From an uncultured Clostridium sp. (GTDB lineage: Bacteria; Bacillota_A; Clostridia; TANB77; CAG-508), in NCBI GenBank assembly GCA_948466265.1, contig CAOJZU010000003.1, positions 1 to 64,000 on the forward strand: 64,000 bases of DNA, in the 5' to 3' direction. Each line of letters begins with the position of its first letter. Position 1 is the stretch's first letter. The notes under the pieces are model-generated. The model did not search any database, was not told the DNA's origin, and saw nothing but the letters and a program-made list of their open reading frames with translations. A program made the position numbers and the translations under genes. Of the stretch, positions 1-9,125 are shown piece after piece.

Positions 1-1612
1 TAAAAATAAATATAGTAGATACACCTGGACATGCTGATTTTGGTGGAGAAGTAGAGAGAGTTTTAAAAACTGTTGATGGTGTTTTGCTTTTAGTTGATGC
101 ATTTGAAGGTACTATGCCTCAAACAAGAGAAGTTTTAAAGAAATCTTTAGCATTAAATTTAAAACCAATAGTTGTAATAAATAAAATAGATAGACCAGGT
201 TCAAATCCAACAAAAGTTGTTGATGAAGTTCTAGAATTATTTATTGAACTTGATGCAAATGATGAACAATTAGATTTTCCTGTTGTTTATGCTTCTGCAA
301 AACAAGGAATAGCAAAATTGAATATGAGCGATCCAGATGGAAATATGGATATTTTATTTAAAACTATAGTAGAGAATATAAGTGCACCTGAATGTGACGA
401 AGATGGACCAGCTCAAATGCTTGTATCAAATATTGATTATGATGAATATGTAGGAAGAATTGCAGTAGGTAGAGTGGAACGTGGAACAATTAAATCAGGA
501 ATGCAAGTTACAGTTTGTAAAAAAGATGATAAAACAGTAAATCGGAAGAATTACAAAAGTATATACTCATGTAGGACTTGAAAAAGTTGAAGTACAAGAA
601 GCAAAAGCTGGAGATATTATTGAATTTGCAGGTATTTCTGATATTAATATTGGAGAGACAATTTGTGACCCTGAGCATGTAGAAAAAATCAATTTCGTAG
701 ATATAGATGAGCCAACTGTAACAATGACATTTAGTGTAAATAATGGACCATTTGCAGGAAGAGAAGGAGAATTTGTAACATCAAGACATATTAAAGACAG
801 ATTAATGAAAGAACTTGAAAGAAATGTCAGTCTTCGTGTTAACGAAACATCAGCAACTGATAGTTTTGAAGTTGCAGGTCGTCGGAGAGTTACATTTATC
901 AGTATTAATTGAAACAATGAGAAGAGAAGGATTTGAACTTTTAGTTTCTCGTCCAAAAGTTATTATAAAAGAAATAAATGGCGTTAAATGTGAGCCAATA
1001 GAGAGACTAGTAGTAAATGTTCCTGATGAGTTTGTTGGTAATGTTATTGAGAAATTAGGAAAAAGAAAAGCTGAAATGACAAATATGGAACCTGCAGAAG
1101 AAGGGCATACCAAGATAGAATTTAAAATACCTGCAAGAGGGTTAATTGGATATCGCTCAGAATTTATGACTGATACAAAGGGAAATGGTACAATGAACCA
1201 TATTTTTGATTGTTATGAAGAATATAAAGGGGATATAACAGCAAGAAGTAGAGGTACGATTGTTGCATTTGAAAATGGTAAGGCAGTAACTTACGGACTA
1301 TATAATGCACAAGATAAAGGTGAACTATTTATTGGTCCTGGAACAGAAGTATATGAAGGTATGATTGTTGGACTAAATTCAAGGGGAGAAGATTTAGCAA
1401 TAAATGTATGTAAAGAAAAGCATCTAACAAACACAAGAGCTTCTGGTTCTGATGATGCTTTACGTTTAGTTCCACCTATACAGATGTCTCTAGAGAAGGC
1501 TATTGAGTTTATTCAAGATGATGAACTTGTTGAGGTTACTCCTCAAAATATACGTTTAAGAAAGAAGATACTTGATTCTAAGGAACGTGAGAGGGCTAAT
1601 AGAAATAAATAA
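1..1612 (+). CDS. typA: TypA/BipA ribosome-associated GTPase, 5' truncated by the window, two CGGA recoding sites
   Basis: This is a translational GTPase of the EF-G family that acts on the ribosome and in its assembly. The window opens in the G domain, reading from base 3, at the G3 motif [11 protein letters not shown], followed by the G4 motif NKID near base 180. The frame breaks twice, at CGGA 543-546 and 883-886. Reading each CGGA as Gly restores [18 protein letters not shown] and [13 protein letters not shown], both typical of TypA. The C-terminal TypA domain then runs to TAA at 1610-1612, and 536 codons are visible. The next gene starts one base later. Identity is certain; the recoding is inferred from homology. 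Confidence 0.95.
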
Positions 1613-1613
1613 A

Positions 1614-2209
1614 ATGAATATAGAAAAATTTGAAGAAATAAAGAAAAAGGCCTTAGATGATCAAATTCCAATTATTATGGATGATACTCTAGAGGTTTTA
1701 GATAATAAGTTTAAAGATGTAAAATTAGATAGTATATTAGAAATCCGGAACAGCAGTCCGGATATTCTAGTATATGCTTTTCTAAGTATTTAAGTGAAAA
1801 TGGAATGATTGATACAATTGAAAGAGATGAAGAAAGAGCAAAGGAAGCAATAGAAAACATTAAAACAATGGAACTTGAAGATAAGATAAATGTATTTGTT
1901 CGGAGATGCTGTGGAAATTCTTCCTACATTTAATAAAACCTATGATATGATTTTTATTGATGCTGCAAAACGGTAAATATCCATTTTTCTTAAGTGAAGC
2001 ACTAAGAATGTCTAAACATGGAACTATAATTGTTGCTGATAATATTTTATATAAGGGATATGTTATGAGCGATTATAACAAGCATAAGCAGAGAACTGCG
2101 GTTAGAAATTTAAGGGAATATATAAAGCTAGCTTTGGAAAATCCAAACCTTGAGAGTGAGATTTTAGAAGTACGGAGATGGACTTTGTATAAGCAAAATA
2201 ATGGAATAG
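1614..2209 (+). CDS. trmR: SAM-dependent O-methyltransferase (TrmR/YrrM-like), five CGGN recoding sites
   Basis: This class I methyltransferase of the caffeoyl-CoA OMT family resembles TrmR (YrrM), which methylates 5-hydroxyuridine in tRNA. Five sites, CGGA 1746, CGGA 1759, CGGA 1901, CGGT 1971 and CGGA 2173, must each be read as Gly. This gives the SAM-binding loop LEIGTAVGYSS, then VFVGDAVEIL, DAAKGKYPFFL and a C-terminal EVGDGLCISKIME. The total is 196 residues, normal for the family. Without recoding no fragment exceeds about 92 residues. It starts one base after typA, so the two are cotranscribed. In Bacillus, yrrM lies beside U32 peptidase genes, and one lies 1.2 kb downstream here. Substrate is inferred. 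Confidence 0.85.
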
Positions 2210-2215
2210 TTTCTT

Positions 2216-2244
2216 TTGACAATTTACATAAATGAGTGTATAAT
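2216..2244 (+). promoter_or_regulatory. Sigma-A type promoter for the 2346 cassette
   Basis: TTGACA at 2216-2221 and TATAAT at 2239-2244 are separated by exactly 17 bases. The promoter sits just after the methyltransferase stop and drives the inserted gene downstream. Its spacer contains TTTACATAAAT, which resembles promoters of other cassettes in this window. Confidence 0.75.
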
Positions 2245-2282
2245 TATATTATAAGGTTCATTTTAATTAGCCTTTCGGAATT

Positions 2283-2307
2283 TTCGAAGGGCGATGTGCC
2301 CTTCGAA
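2283..2307. other. Perfect 10-bp hairpin in a 5' untranslated region
   Basis: TTCGAAGGGC and GCCCTTCGAA flank a 5-base loop. There is no T-run, so this is not a standard terminator. It lies between the 2216 promoter and the ribosome site of the 2346 gene, so it may control or stabilise that transcript. Confidence 0.6.
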
Positions 2308-2345
2308 TGGTTCTTGAAATGGAACAAAAAAGGAGGACATAAGTA

Positions 2346-2669
2346 ATGAAGGAAGTAAAGAAGCTTAAGGAAGCAGGGACGTTTATCGTGGAAGAATGGA
2401 CAGACTTGATGCGGGCAAACGGAATTGCAAGCATAGGTGTTTCGAGTGTTAAAACACATGAATATGTGTTTAAGCATGAAGGCGGAAAACTTTATATAGC
2501 AGATAATACTGACGTGAAGAGAGACAAATTTAGTGAAGTGATTGACGCAGAAAAGACCTTGGCAGATCTGGCAAAAGAAGAGTGCGTTATGTGGGCTAAC
2601 ATTATTCCCGCAGAAGGAGTTTCTTTTCATCTCTACAACCCGCGTATCCGTTTCCTTGACAAGCAGTAG
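2346..2669 (+). CDS. Hypothetical protein, imported-looking cassette gene
   Basis: I do not recognise this 107-residue soluble protein. It starts after a good ribosome site (AGGAGG, 2331-2336). Base composition is clearly richer in G+C than the neighbours. It uses CGG as an in-frame arginine codon (DLMRANG, near 2409), unlike native genes in this window, where CGG marks a +1 shift. Its own promoter and terminator make it a self-contained unit between the methyltransferase and the membrane gene on the other strand. Confidence 0.7.
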   Translation: MKEVKKLKEAGTFIVEEWTDLMRANGIASIGVSSVKTHEYVFKHEGGKLYIADNTDVKRDKFSEVIDAEKTLADLAKEECVMWANIIPAEGVSFHLYNPRIRFLDKQ

Positions 2670-2686
2670 ACAGCAATGCAAAAAGC

Positions 2687-2718
2687 TGGGGTCAGATATT
2701 TTAATCTGACCCTGGCTA
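2687..2718 (+). terminator. Terminator hairpin after the 2346 gene
   Basis: GGGGTCAGAT and ATCTGACCCT form a strong stem with a short loop, followed by a T-rich stretch. It lies 20 bases after the stop codon. Confidence 0.7.
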
Positions 2719-2726
2719 TCTATTTA

Positions 2727-3274
2727 TTAGAATATATTTAAATACCTAAGTGAAGACAAAATTGTATCTATTACAATAATTCCAATTAAAGAATTTGATA
2801 TTATTTTTTGCATTTTAATAGGTACTTTCACACAAACTTTTCCGAAGTAACTTTGTTATAATTGGATGTATTATTTTGAAAAATACTAAACTTCCGTATA
2901 CCCCAAACTAAGCTAAAACTTAATGTTATTCTTCCGTTTAAGTTTAAAAACTGACCTGTATAGTCCCACCATTTTGTACTGAATAATGCTTGAAGAAAGA
3001 AGTCTGTTATATATTCAAACACACTAAATATAATTGCTGATAAGAAAAATAGTTTTACAGGTTTATTTTTATAATCTTTAAGCAAGAAAAGTAAAATAAT
3101 AGCACCATACCCATATATAGGACAGATTGGTCCAAATAAAAAGCCCCTTTTAACAAATTCATGAGTAGATACTACACAAAAAATTTCTTCACATATCCAA
3201 CCTAAAAAAGAATATATAACAAAATAAATAACTATTTTTTGAAAATTAGATAATGATTTATTAGTATTTTTCAT
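2727..3274 (-). CDS. CmpB-family putative ABC transporter permease, two CGGA recoding sites
   Basis: This is a small polytopic membrane protein of the family annotated as putative ABC transporter type IV (CmpB). The N-terminal half shows FLGWICEE, RGFLFGPICPIYGYG and LNGRITLSFSLVWG, which are family hallmarks. The frame then breaks at CGGA 2893-2896 and again at 2841-2844. Reading both as Gly gives WGIGSLVFFKIIHP and KLLGKVCVKVP, and then a last hydrophobic helix to TAA at 2727-2729, 181 residues in all. An out-of-frame CGG (AAC GGA, 2933-2936) in the same gene causes no shift. The substrate is unknown. Confidence 0.85.
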
Positions 3275-3345
3275 AATAACCCCTTTTAATTATTGTTATA
3301 CAAAAATAATATCAAACATTAAGAAAAAAGTAAATAGGTTATATA

Positions 3346-3374
3346 TTGAAATTTACACTAATTTGTAATATAAT
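3346..3374 (+). promoter_or_regulatory. Sigma-A type promoter for the U32 peptidase gene
   Basis: TTGAAA at 3346-3351 and TATAAT at 3369-3374 have a 17-base spacer. An AAGGAG ribosome site follows before ATG 3415. Confidence 0.75.
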
Positions 3375-3414
3375 AAGCCTAAATAAAGCAAAAAAAGGAG
3401 ATTATTAATATATT

Positions 3415-4645
3415 ATGAAGAAACCAGAACTATTAGCACCAGCAGGTTCATTTGAAAAAGCAAAGATTGCATTTCTTTATGGAGCAGATGCAGTATATTG
3501 TGGAACTGCTTCTTTGTCATTAAGAAGTAGGGCAGAAGTAGAAGATGATGATTTAGAAAAAACAATTATATATGCACATGAAATAGGAAAGAAAGTTTAT
3601 GCTGCGATAAATATTTATGCACTAGATGAAAATTATGAAGAAATAAAAAAACAAGCTAGAATGTTGAATAATCTTAAAGTAGATGGAATTATTTTATCAG
3701 ATGGTGGAGTACTTGATACAATAAAGCAGGAAGCACCAGATGTTCCAATTCATATAAGTACTCAAGCTAATGTTGTAAGTTCCCACTCAGCTTCTTTTTG
3801 GCATAAAAACGGAGCTGAAAGAGTAATACTTGCAAGGGAATTGAATAAAGATCAAATTAAAGAAATAATAAATAACACTCCTAAAGAGCTTGAAACAGAG
3901 ATTTTTGTGCATGGCGCACTATGTTTTGGTTACTCAGGAAGATGCTTTTTAAGCGATTTTCTAGCGTCTAGAAGTGCAAATCTTGGTGATTGTGCTCAAA
4001 GTTGTAGATGGGCATATAATTTATATGCAGAAGAAAAGAATAACCCACGGTAATCTTATGCCAATTGAATATGATGAAAAAGGTACATATATATTTTCTT
4101 CAAAAGATTTATGTCTTTTAAAGGAGATACCTGAGATTATAGATATGGGAGTAGATAGTCTTAAAATTGAGGGAAGACTAAAGACAGAATATTATTTAGC
4201 TAGTGTTGTAAATGTTTATAGAAATGCAATAGATGAATGCTTAAATAATCCAAAAAATTATGATTATACAAAATACTTAAATAAGATTGAAAAAGTAAAA
4301 ACAAGAAGCCTAACTTCATTTTATTTTAATGATAGAAATAATAAAGATTTTCAAGAGTTTGAAGGAAAACAATATAATCCAAATTTTGAATTTGGAGGTA
4401 AAGTAGTAGAATATAATGAAGATAAGTCTATAATTGAGATAAAAAACAAATTATTTGTTGGAGATAAATTGGAGATTATAATTCCAGGAAATATAGAAGT
4501 GTTTAGTTTTAATATAGATAAGTTATGGGATGTAGAAACTGATGAAGAAATTGACTCAGTAAGTCCAGGAAAGAAAGGACAGCTTGTGAAAATGAAGCTT
4601 CCAATTAAATGTGAGAAAGATTGGATAATTAGAAGAAAAAAATAA
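3415..4645 (+). CDS. trhP: U32 family peptidase (YrrO/TrhP-like), one CGGT recoding site
   Basis: U32 proteins of this type (YrrN/YrrO, TrhP, YegQ) are needed for 5-hydroxyuridine formation in tRNA or for rRNA hydroxylation. The N-terminus KKPELLAPAGSFEKAKIAF and the U32 signature region HGALCFGYSGRCFLSD with following CAQSCRW cysteines are clear. The frame breaks at CGGT 4048-4051. Read as Gly, it gives NNPGNLMPIEY, GTYIFSSKDL and SLKIEGR, completing 409 residues, the YrrO length. A C-terminal beta-barrel segment follows. Function fits the TrmR-like gene upstream, since both act on the same tRNA wobble modification in Bacillus. Confidence 0.9.
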
Positions 4646-4697
4646 AACTAATATAAAAAATTCATAGCCAAAAGACTATGAATTTTTTATATTAGTT
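4646..4697. terminator. Bidirectional terminator between convergent genes
   Basis: A 22-base left arm ending in TTCATAG pairs with a right arm beginning CTATGAA around an 8-base loop. A- and T-rich stem ends serve both the U32 gene and the lysozyme gene. The end overlaps the lysozyme stop region. Confidence 0.85.
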
Positions 4698-5753
4698 GTT
4701 TATTCTTAATCTTTCCCCTGCATAAATCAGATTTATATTTCGTATGTGATTTAAATTTGCAATACTTTCTATAGATACATGGAACATTCTAGAAATTGAA
4801 GTTAATGTGTTTCCACGTTTTATAGTATATATTACATGGTTCATATCAAAGGCATTTCCAGTTATTTCATTAAATCCCCTTGTTACATCTATTTTTAAAA
4901 CTTGACCTGGGAAAATTAGATTTACATTGTTAATTCCATTAAGTCCTGCAATTTCTGTTACGGTTGTTCCAAATTCATTTGCAATTTCACTTAAAGTATT
5001 TCCTCTTCTAACAGTATAAGTTTCTATTTGGTTTGTAGTATTTCCAGAAGTATTTATAGTAGAAGGAGCAGCCAAAAATATATTATCTGTAAATTTATTT
5101 CTATCAACAAAGGCTCTAATTCCGTTTAGCCTACCACTATTAGTATATTGAAAACCAGTCCATGAAGGCCAATTAACATCGCTTGCTGGTGTTTCCACAC
5201 CATATTCTGCAATCCAAAGTGGATATGATGCTGCAAGTTCTCTACTAAATACATTTCTTGCATTATATGCATCACTATATATTATCATCTCTTTTCCAGT
5301 AAGTTCTTGAACTCTATTTAGAAAAATAGTCGATAATCTATTTATTTCTTCTACATTTAAGTTTCCAAAGTTCTCAAAGTCCATTGCAAGCTTGCAATCT
5401 GGAGCAGTTCCAGAAATGACAGAAGAAAAATATTCAGCTTCCCTTATAGCTTCTTCTTCTGTTCTTGCCATTACATAATGGTAAAATCCTATATGTAAGT
5501 TATTTGCTTTGGCATTTGTGTAATTTGTTCTAAAATATGGATCAGTAATATTTGTACCTTGACTTGATTTAATGTACACAACTGAAATACCATCATTTTT
5601 AACTTCTTCATAATTAATATATCCTTGCCAATTACTTACATCAATTCCTTCATAAATCACATCAGAAGTAGGGGGAAGGGCAGAAACAGATGTAGTTAAA
5701 AGTAATAAGAAAAAGGTTGTTAGTAAAACTATATGTATATATTTTTTTATCAC
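4692..5753 (-). CDS. Secreted GH25 lysozyme with two LysM domains
   Basis: This protein is predicted to cleave peptidoglycan outside the cell. Residues 1-25 form a signal peptide (IHIVLLTTFFLLLL..SALP). A GH25 muramidase domain spans about 35-215, with the DVSNWQG start, GFYHYV and the acidic motif AMDFENFG. Two LysM repeats follow, about 245-290 (YTVRRGNTLSEIA) and 308-351 (YTIKRGNTLTSIS). The length, 353 residues, is normal. It contains one cross-codon CGG (AAC GGA near 5113) and no in-frame CGG, so no recoding is needed. Confidence 0.92.
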   Translation of the reverse strand: MIKKYIHIVLLTTFFLLLLTTSVSALPPTSDVIYEGIDVSNWQGYINYEEVKNDGISVVYIKSSQGTNITDPYFRTNYTNAKANNLHIGFYHYVMARTEEEAIREAEYFSSVISGTAPDCKLAMDFENFGNLNVEEINRLSTIFLNRVQELTGKEMIIYSDAYNARNVFSRELAASYPLWIAEYGVETPASDVNWPSWTGFQYTNSGRLNGIRAFVDRNKFTDNIFLAAPSTINTSGNTTNQIETYTVRRGNTLSEIANEFGTTVTEIAGLNGINNVNLIFPGQVLKIDVTRGFNEITGNAFDMNHVIYTIKRGNTLTSISRMFHVSIESIANLNHIRNINLIYAGERLRINN

Positions 5754-5866
5754 AAAAAAACCTCCTTTTAGTTAGATAGATATATTATATGAATTTTTAC
5801 AAAATGTGTGATTGAAATTTATGTAGAATTATGATATAAATTATAAAAAGAAAAGAGGGAGTAATA

Positions 5867-6525
5867 ATGATTGAAGAATATATAAATAAATTAAAACCAT
5901 ATGTGCTAGATATGTTTTCTAAAGATTCAAGTGGTCATGATATTAGCCATTTAGAAAGAACAATGAAACTTGCTTTATATTTGCAAGAAAAAGAAGGTGG
6001 AGATAGAGTAGTTATTGGAATTTCTGCTTTTTTGCATGATATACATAGAATAATGCAAAATGAAAAAGGAGTATTTGTTTCTCCTAAAGAGTCTCTAGAA
6101 ACTGTTAGACGGACTTTTATCTAAAATTGATATAACTAAAGATCAAAAAGATAAAATTTGTTATGCAATTGAATATCATGAATTATATAATTGGAATGGA
6201 AATAACATAGAAGATGTAAATGCACTGATTTTGCAAGATGCTGATAATTTAGATGCTATTCGGTGCAATTGGAATAGGTAGAACTTTCTGTTATTCTGGA
6301 TATCATAATGTACCTATGTATAATGATAAAATACCAATAAATAATGAAGTTAAGTATAGTGAAGGTAGAATTTCTCCTTCAACTATTCACCATTTCTATG
6401 AGAAATTGCTTAAACAAGGAGAATATATGAATACTAAAACGGCAAAAGAAATGGCAAAGGAAAGAACTGAGTTCATGAAAAAGTTTGTAGATAAATTTTT
6501 GGAAGAATGGGAAGGAAACTTTTAA
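5867..6525 (+). CDS. HD-domain phosphohydrolase, CGGA and CGGT recoding sites
   Basis: This is an HD-superfamily metal phosphohydrolase of the small YedJ-like type. The H..HD..D ligands appear as SGHDISHLER near residue 23 and FLHDIHR near 60, and DADNLDAIGAIGIGR carries the last aspartate. Frames must join at CGGA 6110-6113 (ETVRGLLSKI) and CGGT 6261-6264 (DAIGAIG). With both read as Gly the protein has 218 residues. A ribosome site precedes ATG 5867. The substrate is unknown. Confidence 0.87.
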
Positions 6526-6542
6526 AGAGAGTGATTATATAT

Positions 6543-7028
6543 ATGCAGGATACAATAGAAATTATAGAATATAAAGATATAAATAATAGATTTAGTAATG
6601 AACTTATACATGATTTTATAAATCAAAGTATGCATAAATTTATAGGTAGACCATTAAAACTAAGAGAAGATTGTTATTATATAGAAGATCATTATTTACA
6701 AAATGGTGGTAACTTTTGGATTGCAGTAGATAAGGATAAAATAATTGGAACAATTGGATTAGAAAATAGAGGCAAAGTAGGAATATTAAAAAGATTATAT
6801 ATTGATGAAAACTACCAAAATTTAGGAATAGGAAGCATGCTATATAAGTCCCTTGAAAATTATGCTATTAAAAAAACAAATGTAAAAACTTTATATTTAA
6901 CATGTGGGAAAGTATTAGAAAATGCACACAAATTTTATACTAAGCATGGTTTTAAGCAAATATATAAGCTAGAAATAGAATTGCAAGTTAAGGAACATGA
7001 AGATTTGTTTAAAAAAGATATAATATAA
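6543..7028 (+). CDS. GNAT family acetyltransferase
   Basis: This is a 161-residue acetyl-CoA-dependent N-acyltransferase. The acetyl-CoA loop is seen as LYIDENYQNLGIGSMLYKSL at about 95-115, and the C-terminal HKFYTKHGFKQ is typical. I chose ATG 6543 because an earlier in-frame ATG at 6507 overlaps the preceding HD gene. It is probably cotranscribed with that gene. The substrate cannot be inferred. There is no CGG codon. Confidence 0.82.
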   Translation: MQDTIEIIEYKDINNRFSNELIHDFINQSMHKFIGRPLKLREDCYYIEDHYLQNGGNFWIAVDKDKIIGTIGLENRGKVGILKRLYIDENYQNLGIGSMLYKSLENYAIKKTNVKTLYLTCGKVLENAHKFYTKHGFKQIYKLEIELQVKEHEDLFKKDII

Positions 7029-7056
7029 CATATTACTGCAAGTGGAAATATGTGTA

Positions 7057-7085
7057 TTGATAAAATCAGCAAAATATAGTATAAT
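7057..7085 (+). promoter_or_regulatory. Promoter of the S3-like fragment
   Basis: TTGATA (7057-7062) and TATAAT (7080-7085) are 17 bases apart. A hairpin (AATTGGT / ACCAATT) follows in the leader before the ribosome site. Confidence 0.65.
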
Positions 7086-7167
7086 TGCCATAAGTATAAA
7101 TTGGTAAGTTGCTCGAGTGTTTGACCAATTGTATACTGTCCATAAGGAAAAGGAGGACTTACGAGAT

Positions 7168-7440
7168 ATGGTACAAAAAATAAACCCTCATGGATTAAGA
7201 GTTGGGATAATGAAAGACTGGAAATCAGAATGGTATGCTGACGACTCAGATTTTGCAATTCCAGAAGAAAGTAATAATTTAAAAATAGGGAGAGTAAAAA
7301 ACTGGTATACGCTTATAACAGTTAAGTCAAGACAGCAACGTAGCAGGAAGAATTTGAATTTTCTTGCAAAAAAGTCATCGAAAGAACAAAGCATGAAGTG
7401 TCAAACGCGGTATAATATCAGCAGAAAACTGATATCGTAA
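7168..7440 (+). pseudogene. Isolated ribosomal protein S3 N-terminal fragment
   Basis: The first 30 residues ([20 protein letters not shown] and the following WYADDSDFA) match the N-terminus of ribosomal protein S3 (rpsC). The KH domains do not follow. Instead 60 basic residues with no recognisable family run to the stop. It has a promoter, an AGGAGG site and a terminator, so it may be expressed. The genuine rpsC would lie in a ribosomal protein operon, not alone here. It may be a decayed import or a regulatory decoy. The fragment call is firm; any function is unknown. Confidence 0.65.
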
Positions 7441-7470
7441 GTTTTTAAGTTTAAACTCGAGCGAAACAAA

Positions 7471-7499
7471 GTAGGTGGCTAGTTTTTTTAGCCACCTAT
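7471..7499. terminator. Bidirectional terminator
   Basis: TAGGTGGCT pairs with AGCCACCTA around a T-rich loop. It lies between the S3 fragment on the plus strand and sigK on the minus strand. Confidence 0.75.
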
Positions 7500-7514
7500 G
7501 ATTATATACAAAAA

Positions 7515-8217
7515 TCATTCTTGAAATTCTTTGCTTAATTTATTTATTGCTTTTGTTTCTATTCTAGACACATAACTACGGCTAATTCCAAGCATTTTTG
7601 CTATTTCATTTTGAGTTTTCGGAACTTTCCCATTTAAGCCAAAACGCATTTCTAGTATTGACTTTTCTCTGTCCTTTAAAACTTCTTTCATTTTCTCAAA
7701 GAGTTTTTTTGTTTTGAGCTTTAAATCAATTTCTTCTTCAATACTTCTATCATCATTTTCTAGTATTTCTAAAAGAGTTATTTCATTATCATCTTTATCT
7801 TTTCCAATAGGTTCATTTAAATATACTTCAGCTTTAGTTTTTTTAGATGTTCTTAAAAACATTAGAATCTCGTTTTCTATACATCTTGCAACATATGTAG
7901 CAAGTCTAATATTTTTATCCATGTTAAAACTATTAATTCCTTTTATAAGTCCAATAGTTCCTATTGAAATCAAGTCATCTTGGTCAATATTTGTAGAAGA
8001 ATATTTCTTAGCAACATGAGCAACAAGCCTTAAGTTTCTTTCTATTAAAATATTTCTAGCTTCTTCATCACCGGTTTTTAGTCTTTCTAAGAAAATTTTC
8101 TCTTCATCAGGACTTAATGGTTCTGGAAAAAGGTTAGAACTTTGTATATATCCGGACTGCAAACATCGCAGTTTTTAAGAAGAGAAAGAAACCGGAAAGG
8201 GTAAGAGCCTCTATCAT
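7515..8217 (-). CDS. sigK: Sporulation sigma factor K, one CGGA recoding site
   Basis: This is the late mother-cell sigma factor. Region 2 (NLRLVAHVAKKY, DLISIGTIGLIKGI, ATYVARCIENEILMFLR) and the region 4 helix-turn-helix (TQNEIAKMLGISRSYVSRIE) are intact. The start is ATG 8217 after TTGGAGG. The first 20 residues, EALTLSGFFLFLKTAMFAV, form the hydrophobic pro-sequence. CGGA at 8151-8154 is then read as Gly to join VGYIQSSNLFPEPLS. The total is 233 residues. No skin-type insertion is present. A CGG at 8191-8194 crosses codons (TCC GGT) and causes no shift. Without recoding the factor loses its start. Confidence 0.93.
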
Positions 8218-8490
8218 TTATTATTACCTCCAAAAAATCTTTTCAAAACAATTATATGTCTTAAAATTCTACTTCGTGCCTGACCATATAAAACTATTTT
8301 CTTTATATGGTAGTACATACAGAGAAAACAAAAGCTTGATATACAATTTGAAAATTAAAATTAAGCAAAATCATTGAAATTATAGTGAAATTATGTTAGT
8401 ATTATAAATAATATTTTATTATAATTCTCCTGTGCTTTTTATGACAGAAGTATTGAAACTATTAACCAGCAACATATGGAGGCATGTGAA

Positions 8491-8631
8491 ATGAAAGGAA
8501 GAGAAGACATAAGGAAAGTAAACAAAGGTAATTCATTTTATGATGTTTTTGAGAAAAGAAGCTTCAAGGATAACCAAGCATATAAGCTTGTCGCTGGAAT
8601 AACAAGAGCTGTTTTTTCAAGGGAGAGATGA
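8491..8631 (+). CDS. Small hypothetical protein, cassette gene
   Basis: This 46-residue basic protein begins at ATG 8491 after a GGAGG (8479-8483). I do not recognise it. Its stop TGA (8629-8631) is one base from the next ATG (8633), so the two are translationally coupled. G+C content is higher than in flanking native genes. Confidence 0.55.
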   Translation: MKGREDIRKVNKGNSFYDVFEKRSFKDNQAYKLVAGITRAVFSRER

Positions 8632-8632
8632 T

Positions 8633-8815
8633 ATGGAAAATATAATTTTAAAAGTTATAGCCGTTTTGTGCATTGCAGCAGTGGCAATTGCTACACTATT
8701 TACAAACCGGAATGATGAAGATGTTGCTCTAGTAGTCTTAATTTTTGTAATAATAGCATTAGCAATTATTTTTATTCCATGGAAAGATGCGTTTTTATTT
8801 ATGCTTAATAACTAA
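8633..8815 (+). CDS. Small two-helix membrane protein, cassette gene
   Basis: This 60-residue protein has two hydrophobic segments, about 4-24 and 34-56, separated by TNRNDED. The arginine there is encoded by in-frame CGG, which native genes avoid. It is the second gene of a two-gene cassette and is followed by a hairpin. Function is unknown. Confidence 0.55.
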   Translation: MENIILKVIAVLCIAAVAIATLFTNRNDEDVALVVLIFVIIALAIIFIPWKDAFLFMLNN

Positions 8816-8841
8816 CTGTTTTTAAAATTATATTAAAGGTC

Positions 8842-8866
8842 AAAGGAGTCGTATTTCGTCTCCTTT
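8842..8866 (+). terminator. Terminator hairpin after the 8491-8815 cassette
   Basis: AAAGGAG and CTCCTTT pair around an 11-base loop and are followed by a T-rich run. Confidence 0.5.
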
Positions 8867-8944
8867 TGGCTTATGTTTCCTTAGTTATTACAATATCAAC
8901 TATTTTCTTGACTGAAACTTCATTATTTAATATAATATAAGAAA

Positions 8945-9096
8945 AGTGGCTTCGCCACATGTGCATTTTGCTTTGCAAATATGCACAGCCCAAGGTAAGC
9001 CTCTGCATAAGTTATCCGTAATTCGCTTTGCTCAAACGGCTAACTTAACTTAACCTTGTTACTTCGGAAATATACTAACTTCGTTAGTAATTTCCT
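8945..9096. other. Array of four tandem hairpins upstream of prfB
   Basis: Consecutive inverted repeats are GTGGC/GCCAC (8946-8958), GTGCAT/ATGCAC with an inner TTGC/GCAA (8961-8986), GTTA.CCGT/ACGG.TAAC (9011-9044) and a two-part stem GGAAAT..ACTAAC/GTTAGT..ATTTCC (9066-9095). Several loops share TTCG or CTTTGC. The rest of the 8816-9125 gap holds no gene. This could be a structured leader of prfB or a repeat remnant. Confidence 0.6.
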
Positions 9097-9125
9097 ACGT
9101 AATAGAAATAAAGGGAGGGGTTTAA

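Noticed and set aside
2244..2681. Open frame of 145 codons on the minus strand
   Set aside because: It is antisense to the 2346 cassette and lacks a start signal.
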